Shown: positions 53,700-61,082 of the stretch, in pieces
Layout of the letters: each line of letters begins with the position of its first letter
Position numbering within the stretch: position 1 is the stretch's first letter
Source: Planctomycetota bacterium
GTDB taxonomy: Bacteria > Planctomycetota > UBA1135 > UBA2386
Length of the DNA stretch: 64,000 bases
Reading direction: 5' to 3'
Assembly (NCBI GenBank): GCA_016716265.1
Contig: JADJWQ010000006.1
Span: 1,639,501 to 1,703,500, forward strand
Notes under the pieces: generated by a model
The model's input: only the letters and a program-made list of their open reading frames with translations
The model's database searches: none
What the model was told of the DNA's origin: nothing
Made by a program: the position numbers and the translations under genes

Positions 53700-54053
53700 A
53701 AGATGACGCTGCCGCCGGTGCTCGGCGGCGGCGTGGAGCGTTTCGGCACCTCGTCACCGGCTTGTCTCAGCCGGATCTCGCACGATGCCTACGCGCTGCT
53801 GCCCATCCTCGTCGCTCACGGCGAACTGCTTCCACTCACGAGTCGTCGCGAGCTGTGGATCTCCGACGCGACTGGCGTGGTGGACGCAATGGATGGAATA
53901 GCCAGCGGCGCGGTCCGCTCCTCCAGCAACCGCTTGATGCGCATCGGGCAGCGTGCGTTCGGATCGGCTCCCCTACGCACGCTCGCTACGCTCTGCGCTT
54001 CGAACCACAGGTATCCGGCCGAGCCCATCTGAACGCGGACGCCCGGTACTTGC
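53700..54053 (+). pseudogene. DUF1629/imm11-like gene remnant
   Basis: A frame starting inside debris reads SRISHDAYALLPILVAHGEL, then LPLTSRRELWISDATGVVDA and NRLMRIGQRAF. These follow, in order, the conserved segments of DUF1629 (imm11-type) proteins. After RAF the family's next segment is found only in other frames (RSDRL, then LRFEPQVSGRAHLNADARYL), so at least one frameshift has occurred, and no start codon or complete N-terminus is seen. DUF1629 proteins are often immunity proteins of polymorphic toxin systems; no toxin gene is visible here. Identification is from memory of the family pattern. Confidence 0.4.
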
Positions 54054-54065
54054 CGCGGAGCCGGA

Positions 54066-55409
54066 TCAACTCCCGATCCCGATCGCGACCGCGTTCGAGA
54101 ACCACAGCCCCGTGCCGCTCGGTTCGACCGCCTGCAGCCAGAAGAAACGCGGTGCGCTCACGCCGCCCGTGATGGGGAACGAGAAGTTCCCTCGACCATC
54201 GGTCGGCACGCCGACGACCGCAGCGAGGTCGCCTGGCACCAGGGTGCCGCCCAGCAGCGGCATGGGGCTCGCCGCCCGTCCGATCGCGATCCACACTATT
54301 GCATTCGGTGTGGCTCCCGCGACGGTCAGCGTCGCTCGCGAGCCTGGCAGGGTCAGCAGGTCGCCACACACGGCGAGCCGCAGCGTCCCGGGTCCGGCGT
54401 GACCCAGGTCGCGCTGGCATTGCACTCCCATCGGCGACAGCAGCGCGGCGCCGTTCAGCGTTCCACTCGCATCACGGATGCCCACGACGAGCTGGCGGGC
54501 ATCGTTGATGTCCGCACCGGCCCCGGTCGTCCAATTGCCCTGCGACGGGTCGATCAGGGCTCCGAACCCGAAGTAGCCGATTCCGTCGAAGTTCACGCCG
54601 GCCGCCCAGGTGCCCGCCCAGGTGAGCGTGTCGCCCAGGTTGTTGATCGCGTTGGCTCCCGTGTTCGTACCGCAGCCCCCGACGTACGTCCAACCATCGC
54701 TGCGCCGATAACGCATCGGGAATGCGCCGCACGTCGACGAGAAGCCGATCAGCTTGCCGGCGAAGCCGTCGAGTTCGTTCAGCGCGTACGGCACGAAGCC
54801 GTTCCAGTTGCCAGGCGGCAGCGGCACCGTCTCGAGCTGGCCGGTGGCGAGGTCGAACAGCTGATTCCGGGTCAGGACCTTGCGGCGGTCGTTGACGTCC
54901 TCGGCCGAATCGACTCCAGGCAATGCGACCGGGCCGGTCGCCGCGAAGTGTACTCCCTGCACCCAGTAGAACCACGGTGTCGTGCCAGCCGAACCGACGA
55001 TGTCACCGAGGTTGTTGATGCCGGTCGCTGCGCTGTATTGCATGCCCGCCGGCTCGCCCAGGACCTGCACGGTGTAGCCTGCGGGGCCTGGCCACCACGC
55101 CGCGGCGTGGGGCTGCAGACTCGGTGTGCTGACGGGACTCACCACCCCGACCACGACCCCGTGATCGTTGACGTCGAGCGCGAGCGAGCTCGTGAAGCCG
55201 GCGGGGAGGGGCAGCCGTTGCTGCGGCTGGCCGCCCAACGAGATCGCGGCGATCTGCACGCCGCCCTGGCTCAGCGAGCCGACGGCGACGCCAAGTTCAT
55301 TGACCGCTGCAACGGCGGAGCCGTTGCCGAGGAAGTGGACCGCGTAGCTCGGCGGGCTCTGCGCGAGGCCGAGGGGAGCGAGCAGGAGAACGGCAATGGG
55401 ATGGTGCAT
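54066..55409 (-). CDS. HAF-repeat-like secreted protein with shared C-terminal domain
   Basis: A 447-residue exported protein with a short signal peptide, MHHPIAVLLLAPLGLA, start chosen at 55409. The body consists of repeats with the core (A)xxINxxGxxVGxx, for example AVNELGVAVGSLSQGG, LDVNDHGVVVGVVSP and TGINNLGDIVGSAGTT, the pattern of HAF extracellular repeats that form a propeller-like structure. The final 110 residues are the domain shared with other exported proteins in this window (SPMPLLGGTLVPGD to LWFSNAVAIGIGS). No catalytic motif is present. It lies directly downstream of a decayed Kelch-type gene on the same strand with the same kind of C-terminus. Confidence 0.75.
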   Translation of the reverse strand: MHHPIAVLLLAPLGLAQSPPSYAVHFLGNGSAVAAVNELGVAVGSLSQGGVQIAAISLGGQPQQRLPLPAGFTSSLALDVNDHGVVVGVVSPVSTPSLQPHAAAWWPGPAGYTVQVLGEPAGMQYSAATGINNLGDIVGSAGTTPWFYWVQGVHFAATGPVALPGVDSAEDVNDRRKVLTRNQLFDLATGQLETVPLPPGNWNGFVPYALNELDGFAGKLIGFSSTCGAFPMRYRRSDGWTYVGGCGTNTGANAINNLGDTLTWAGTWAAGVNFDGIGYFGFGALIDPSQGNWTTGAGADINDARQLVVGIRDASGTLNGAALLSPMGVQCQRDLGHAGPGTLRLAVCGDLLTLPGSRATLTVAGATPNAIVWIAIGRAASPMPLLGGTLVPGDLAAVVGVPTDGRGNFSFPITGGVSAPRFFWLQAVEPSGTGLWFSNAVAIGIGS

Positions 55410-55459
55410 GTCGATGCCGGTCAGGGCCGAAGCTGTCCGCAGTGGTAAGGGCTCGGGCG

Positions 55460-56291
55460 TCAGCGCGCGCCGATCGTCGTCGTGACGCCGTTGGAGGTGA
55501 CGACCCCGAGTGCATTGGCGTCGGGGCCGACGGCGAGTGCTCGGTCGTACGGCATGGCGCCGGCGAGCGTTGGTTCGGCCGGGATGCCCACCGCGACCAC
55601 TCGATTCGCGGCGAGGGCTGCCGTCGTTGTGCGTAGTTCCACCGATGTGCCGAGGCGGCAACCCCGCGCGCCGAACGCGGCGAGGTCGAGCCGCAACGCC
55701 CAGCTGCGGAAGCTCGTCCGCACCAGGCTGAAGAGTCCGACCGTTGCGGCGGTCGAAGGCACCGGCACGAGGCGGAGTTCGAGGTCGCTGCCGAGCCACG
55801 GCAGGTCTGCGCGCGTCGCCACGACCGTAGCGGCGCAGCCGCCAGGGTGGTTCGCGACGCGGGCGAGGCAGCGGGCCGACGCCGTCGTGACGCCTCTCCG
55901 ACCCGTACCGTCGTGCTACCGGGTCTCGCCGAGGACGCGGGCGCCCACGCCGCCGGCCATCGCAATGCGGCCACGCCCCGCGTCGAACACCATGCCGAAC
56001 GCGAAGCGGCCCGGAGGCACGGTCGCCGCCGCGCTGCGGCGCCAGGTCGCGCGGTCGGACTCCCAGGCGTCGTCGCCCGGTTCGCTGTCGATCTGCCTGT
56101 CGAACAGCGGCTCCACCACCGGCAGGCGGCGCCACGGTCGGGGTGACGCTCGGGGCCGACGGGTACCACGCCGCGCCGTCCCCGCGCCGCATCTCGGCGT
56201 GGCGCCGGGCGACCCGCGCGACACCCGGTGCGACCGGGAGGCACGCGAGCGGACTCAGCAGCGCGGAGCAGAGTCGGTCGTCGCGGTTCAT
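55460..56291 (-). pseudogene. Decayed Kelch-type secreted protein gene
   Basis: Pieces of one former gene lie in order on the minus strand. At the 5' end, from the ATG at 56291, a signal-like start reads MNRDDRLCSALLSPLACLPV. A second frame then gives a Kelch-type segment, DDAWESDRATWRRSAAATVP and FAFGMVFDAGRGRIAMAGGV, and ends in a TAG at 55916. After that stop the same frame resumes with CAATVVATRADLPWLGSDLE and closes with NALGVVTSNGVTTTIGAR, the C-terminal domain shared by other exported proteins here. One frameshift and one nonsense codon therefore disrupt a gene that would have been about 275 residues. It is probably not functional. Confidence 0.6.
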
Positions 56292-56960
56292 CGGCGGGTC
56301 CAGCGCTGGCAACTCGCCCGTGCCGAGCGATTTGCACGCCTGCGGACGCAGAGGTCCGGACGTGCGCTTTCCACACACCGACCACCCGCCCGCGTGCGGG
56401 CGACGAACACGGGACCCGCGTGCCGCGATCGGTCGTGCCCCGACCGCTCCGGTGAGAGCGAGTCGCCCCGCTACCTCGCTCGCTGCAAGGACGTCAGCCC
56501 ACCGGCATCGCACGCGCCACGCTCGCCGTCGACATCACGCTCGCCGCCGACGACCAGGGCCTTCGCGACTTCGTCGACGCGGTGAAGGGGCGCGCCTCAC
56601 GGTCGACGAACGCCCATCGCACCTACGCGCTGGTCGCGATCGGCCAGACACTGAACGAGTCCCCCATCGGATTCGCGGGCTCGAGGCTGCGACCGTGATT
56701 CGAAATCGAGCCGACCCCGGACGCCTGTCTCGCGCTCCCCTGACCCAGCCCCGGCTCCGCCGACCCGGACGTGTCACCGGACATTCCCGACCGCGGGTAG
56801 GTGAGGAGATCCGGAATCGGTGCGTGAAGACCAGTGGTGGGCGAATCAGCAGCCTCCGACGTGGACCCGTACACTGTCGTGCAGCGCGTCGCAGAGCACG
56901 CCCACGAGGCGAGGCTGCGGATCATGGTCGCAACGGCGCGTCACGACCGCGCGGGCCGCA
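56292..56960. other. Gene-poor stretch
   Basis: No complete gene is seen. On the plus strand at about 56522-56697 a short frame reads LAVDITLAADDQGLRDFVDA and continues to a stop after SRLRP; it has protein-like composition but no recognisable family or start codon, and may be the tail of a lost gene. A second short frame near 56835-56990 begins VGESAASDVDPYTVVQRVAE. Neither can be annotated with confidence. Confidence 0.35.
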
Positions 56961-58796
56961 TCAGTTCTTGTCGAGCTCGATTCGGATGCGGTTGCTGATG
57001 CCGAACGTGCCGTTCTGACGCAGCACGAGTGCCTGCAGGTACATCTCCGCCTCGAGGAACGTGGGGACGATCGTGCCAAGATTGACGACGGTCTGCAGCG
57101 GCAGCGGACCCGATAGCACGACGAACGTGCTCGAGGACGATGGATCCAGGCCGAGGCTGCCGATGCCCGGGAAGCCGACGTGCTGCAGTTCGGCCCCCAT
57201 CGGCATCGTCGAGCACAGCTCCACGAACGCGAAGTCGTTGGCGCTGCCGGTGACGTCGAGGAGCACCTCGCTGTTGCCGGCCGGCGCGGGCACGACCGTC
57301 CCGATCACGTCGGCGAGCTGGTGCGGGAGCGCCGTCGGGCTGGCGGTCGGCGCCGTCAGGCGGATGCCGTCACCGATGAGCTGATCCGCACCGCGGTGCA
57401 GGGCCACGGTGGTACCTCCCGCGGGCACGCTGGTGCGGGCGTCGAGGTCCATGTCGAGCGCGCAGTTCGAGCCGAAGGTGCGCCCGCCCACGGTGATCGT
57501 CGTCTGGCTGCCCGGCAGCACGAAGCCCTGGTCGCCGGGGTTGACCAGCGCGGGCGATGCCGGCGTCAGGTGCACGTCGAACGGCGCCGTCATGTTGGCG
57601 AACGCGGGCGTCGCGATGGCGATGTTGGTCGGGCTGCCGGCGAACGGTGCAGCGGGGCTCGTCGCGTCGAAGTCGTTGTTCACGACCGTCAGCGTGCCGG
57701 CGAAGCCGCCCGGAACGATGTCGAGCTCGAGCGGGTTGACGGCGCCGGGGACCGGCGCCGGGCTGAACAGGATGTTGTTGGCGATGATCAGGGTCTCGCC
57801 CGCACCGGATCCGCCGTAGCGCACCGAAGCTGCCGAGGCAACCGGTCCGCGCACGAACGCCACCGTGTTGTTGACGATCGTCGCCGAGCAGTTGTCCATG
57901 CGGATGCCGAACTGGTCGGCCATGTCCCACACTGCGTTGGACAGCACGCGGGCGTGCATGTCACCAGCGACCAGGGTCTGCGAGCGCAGCACGATGCCCT
58001 CCGAGCCCCCGTGGATGCGATTGGACCGCAGAAGGTCGCTCTGGAAGGAGAAGCTGTCGATCTCCAGGCCCATGCCACAGGCCACGATCTCGTTGTCGGC
58101 GATGACGTTCGCGTATGGCACGGGCAGGCCCAGGATGTTGACGATGCGCAGCCCGCGGCGCATGCCTTCGATGCGACACTGGTTGATCTCCACCGCGGTG
58201 ACGGCGTTGCGGTTGAGGATCGTCGCCGCATTGATCGTCGGATCGATCACGATGCCGAAGCCCACGGAGTTGTTCACGATCTCGATGCCGCGGAGCACGG
58301 ACGGCGGCAGCCGCAGCGGATCGAGCCGCCGCGCCACGCTGGCCGGGCCGAGCTGACGGTCGAACTCGATCACGCCGTTGTTGGGAAAGGAGCTCGCGAG
58401 CTGGACCGTCACGCCGCTGAGGCCCGCGGTGGCCCCACCGATACTCGTGCACCGGTAGCTCTCGATGGCGATTCCGAAGCACGGGACGGACAGCGGCGCC
58501 GCGAGCGTGTAGGCGCCGGGGAGCACGTTGATGGTCACGCCGGTGCCGGTCGTCGGGAACGTGTTGGACAGGAGGCGATCGGCCACCGCGACGGCCCTGT
58601 CGAGGGTCGCCAACGGCCTGCTCGGCGAGTCACCGGAGTTGCTGTTCGACCCGAGCGGGGCCGGCGCGACATACAGACTCAGGCTGTTGGCCGCGTTGTC
58701 GTGCACCCACGCACCGAACGGCTGTTGGGCGGCGAGCTGCGGACCTGCGGCGAGGAAGACGGGAAGCAGTGCGAGGTGTCGGTAGGAGAAGTTCAT
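56961..58796 (-). CDS. Secreted right-handed beta-helix protein with shared C-terminal domain
   Basis: A 611-residue exported protein with signal peptide MNFSYRHLALLPVFLAAGPQ and cleavage near LAAQ. The ATG at 58811 is an alternative start five codons upstream. The N-terminal segment NSNSGDSPSRPLATLDRAVA followed by TGVTINVLPGAYTLAAPLSV is the typical entry of DUF1565/pectate-lyase-like beta-helix proteins, and the middle has many helix rungs such as GIEIVNNSVGFGIVID, ANVIADNEIVACGMGLEI and ATIVNNTVAFVRGPV. The C-terminal 110 residues match the exported-protein domain recurring in this window (YLQALVLRQNGTFGISNRIR). No acidic lyase cluster was recognised, so enzymatic activity is uncertain. 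It may bind or act on polysaccharide. Confidence 0.8.
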   Translation of the reverse strand: MNFSYRHLALLPVFLAAGPQLAAQQPFGAWVHDNAANSLSLYVAPAPLGSNSNSGDSPSRPLATLDRAVAVADRLLSNTFPTTGTGVTINVLPGAYTLAAPLSVPCFGIAIESYRCTSIGGATAGLSGVTVQLASSFPNNGVIEFDRQLGPASVARRLDPLRLPPSVLRGIEIVNNSVGFGIVIDPTINAATILNRNAVTAVEINQCRIEGMRRGLRIVNILGLPVPYANVIADNEIVACGMGLEIDSFSFQSDLLRSNRIHGGSEGIVLRSQTLVAGDMHARVLSNAVWDMADQFGIRMDNCSATIVNNTVAFVRGPVASAASVRYGGSGAGETLIIANNILFSPAPVPGAVNPLELDIVPGGFAGTLTVVNNDFDATSPAAPFAGSPTNIAIATPAFANMTAPFDVHLTPASPALVNPGDQGFVLPGSQTTITVGGRTFGSNCALDMDLDARTSVPAGGTTVALHRGADQLIGDGIRLTAPTASPTALPHQLADVIGTVVPAPAGNSEVLLDVTGSANDFAFVELCSTMPMGAELQHVGFPGIGSLGLDPSSSSTFVVLSGPLPLQTVVNLGTIVPTFLEAEMYLQALVLRQNGTFGISNRIRIELDKN

Positions 58797-59063
58797 GGTC
58801 GTCTGACCCATCGGAGATGTGACGAGTCCTGGGCGTCGGACCGTTCGTGGTCGGGACGGGCGGGAAGTTCTGGCGCGAGCAGAAACACGTCACGGCTCGG
58901 TACCGGCGACGGGTCACCGCAACCGGACACGTCGTGACCGGCGACCCCCCGGGAGGCGATCCCGTCGGCGGGCCTGATCCGCATCCACTGCACGCCGCAC
59001 ATCACGACTGCGGTGCCCGATGCCGACGCACGGAGCAGCGTCGCGGGCCCTGTCAGGCGAGGG

Positions 59064-59084
59064 GGCGCCCCCCCGGCGGGCGCC
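59064..59084 (-). terminator. Possible GC-rich hairpin downstream of the FAD oxidoreductase gene
   Basis: GGCGCCC at 59064-59070 pairs with GGGCGCC at 59078-59084 around a 7-nt loop. It lies about 300 bp past the stop of the minus-strand gene ending at 59385. There is no T-run, and in such GC-rich DNA short hairpins arise by chance, so this is a weak call. Confidence 0.2.
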
Positions 59085-59108
59085 TGCTGCACCCAAGCAG
59101 CCAGTTCG

Positions 59109-59300
59109 ATGTGCCACGTCAGTCTGGTCGCCGACCTCTACGAGCACCGCTCGACCGAGCCCGGCGCCGAACGGACGTCCGCGCAGCTCCCGGTGCCGTG
59201 GATCACGGACGCGCGCCGGACCGGCAGGACGACGCTGCTCCGACACCTCGGCGGCGCGCGTCGCCGAGCGGACGACCGCGCTGCCGTGCGGGGCGCTGTG
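59109..59300 (+). pseudogene. AAA_14/DUF4143-type ATPase remnant
   Basis: A short plus-strand frame reads SLVADLYEHRSTEPGAERTS, then QLPVPWITDARRTGRTTLLR, then HLGG. This resembles the N-terminus of AAA_14/DUF4143 ATPases, in which a basic strand leads into a GxRxxGKTTLL P-loop. Here the P-loop is degenerate: the first Gly is Ala and the catalytic Lys is Arg. A further bit, DDRAAVRGAVT, recalls the following LDD segment of the family but appears out of step. No continuation to a full protein exists. It is probably a dead fragment of a mobile-type gene. Confidence 0.35.
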
Positions 59301-59384
59301 ACCGGGTTGCGTCGCATCGGGTCACGCAGTGCGGCAGCTCGGCAGCGTCCCGTCACGGGGATCGGCGAGCGCGCGGACCTTGGC

Positions 59385-60704
59385 TCAGACGATCACGGCA
59401 GTCCGCGCCCGAGTGCGCGCCGCCGTGCCGGCCTCGGCCTCCAGAAGGTGCTCCGCACAATGCAGCCCACTGAGCAGCGCCGACTCGTGCACGAACGGCA
59501 CGCGGAGGTAGCCCCCCGCGAACCAGGTCCGCCGCCGGCCCTGGATGCGTCCGCTCTGCCGGATCGCCGCGCGCGTCGACGCACCGGCGAGCGGGTGCAG
59601 GAAGAACCGGTCGACGAGCACACGGTCGGGGCGAGGCTCACGCGGCGGGTTCATGCTCACGAACACCTCGGGGACCTCGGCCGGCAGACGCGCGAGGCGA
59701 TTGGGGAAGAACGTGATGGTCGGCCGCACGCGCGGCAGTCGGCCCTCGGGAACCACGTAGTTGAACGCTCCCCAGGCGTCGCGGTCGTGCCCCATGAGCC
59801 GCTCGTCCTGGTGGACGACGGCGCGCGCACGCTGGTACGCGAACCGCGAGAGCACGTCGCGCTCGTCGGGTGACGGATCCTCCAGCAGAGCCAGCGCATC
59901 GTGGGCGTGGCCGGCGATCACGACATGGTCCACCGCCATGCGGCGGTGTCGGTCGCGGCAGTCGACCGTCCGCACCTCGACGCGTTGCGCACGCCGCACG
60001 ACGCCGACGACGCGCGTACCGCAATGCACGGCGACGCCGCGCTCCGCCAGGTCGCGCGCGAACGCCGCCGCGTAGCGGTGCATGCCGCCGATCACGCAGT
60101 GGCGGCGTGCGGGGGCCGCACCGACGAGACCGTGCACGTTCCAGAATGCCACCAGCTCGAGGATCGGGATGTCCTGCGGCACGCAATCCGGCATCGGGAA
60201 GCAGCCGATCGCGCGCGGGTAGAGATGCAGCGTCCGGAACGCCTCGCTCGCCCCGATGTGGTCGAGATAGCGCGACGTGCTCCAGTCGGCGACGCGCGAG
60301 TCGACCAGGACCTCGGCAGCGCGCTCGCGGAACGCGGCGATCTCGGCGGCGAGCGCCAGCGGGTCGGCGACCGCGGACTCGAAGCGCCAGGCGCCATCGC
60401 GGCAGTGCGCGCGCGAGCGACCGTCGGGCGACACGAAGTCGGTGTCGCTGCTGATCGGGTGGGTGGGCAGGCCGAGCCCGTCGATCAGCGCCGAGACCGC
60501 CGTGAACGTGGTCCGGTTGAAGTCGCTGACCCCCACGTCCACCGTGTGGACGCGCCCCTCGGCATCGCGGACGGGTATGCCGACGCAGTTGCCGCCCAGG
60601 CGCCGCGCGGCCTCGAGGATCACGACGTCGAGCCCGGCGCGCCGCAGTGCGCACGCAGCCCCCATGCCGGCGACGCCGCCGCCGATGATCGCCACGACGG
60701 TCAT
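59385..60704 (-). CDS. FAD-dependent amine-oxidase-like oxidoreductase
   Basis: A 439-residue flavoprotein. It begins with the dinucleotide-binding motif VVAIIGGGVAGMGAACALRR followed by VVILEAARRLGGN, the FAD signature of the amine oxidase/phytoene desaturase group. Further matches (SALIDGLGLPTHPISSDTDF, the VIGGMHRYAAAFARDLAERG segment and the C-terminal TWFAGGYLRVPFVHESAL) fit the COG2907-type branch, which is often encoded near cyclopropane-fatty-acid synthase genes. No such gene is visible here. The substrate is unknown; a lipid or carotenoid-like substrate is plausible for the branch. The gene stands alone and is divergent from the kinase at 61083. Confidence 0.85.
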   Translation of the reverse strand: MTVVAIIGGGVAGMGAACALRRAGLDVVILEAARRLGGNCVGIPVRDAEGRVHTVDVGVSDFNRTTFTAVSALIDGLGLPTHPISSDTDFVSPDGRSRAHCRDGAWRFESAVADPLALAAEIAAFRERAAEVLVDSRVADWSTSRYLDHIGASEAFRTLHLYPRAIGCFPMPDCVPQDIPILELVAFWNVHGLVGAAPARRHCVIGGMHRYAAAFARDLAERGVAVHCGTRVVGVVRRAQRVEVRTVDCRDRHRRMAVDHVVIAGHAHDALALLEDPSPDERDVLSRFAYQRARAVVHQDERLMGHDRDAWGAFNYVVPEGRLPRVRPTITFFPNRLARLPAEVPEVFVSMNPPREPRPDRVLVDRFFLHPLAGASTRAAIRQSGRIQGRRRTWFAGGYLRVPFVHESALLSGLHCAEHLLEAEAGTAARTRARTAVIV

Positions 60705-61082
60705 CGCGGCCTCCTCCCGGCGGGGGCCCCCCGCATCCTGCCGCGGTAGCGGACCTGGTCTCGGCGGGCGACCCGGTCGTGCCGGGCCGGATCGGTTCGG
60801 ACGCTACGCTCGCTCCCGTTCATCGGGTGACTCCTCTCGGCTGCGCGCCACCCCCGCGTGCCGGGGGCGGTCGGGGCGCGAAGCGCCGCGACCCCGGCGC
60901 ACCGAACGGCGAATCCGCGGTCAGCTCGCGCGACGGCACCGGCCAGCAGAATCCGACGCAGATCGCCGTTCGGACGGCGGCCGCCGCGGCGCTTCCCGCC
61001 GTGGAACCCCGCCGGACCCTTCCGGCCCGGCGTGCCACGGCCGGCCACGCCCAGGGCCCGGTCGCTACACTCCCCCCGCCCC
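60705..61082. other. Divergent intergenic region
   Basis: No convincing gene is seen in this 378-bp region between the FAD oxidoreductase gene and the kinase gene. It must hold both promoters; no clear promoter motif or operator was identified. Confidence 0.4.
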
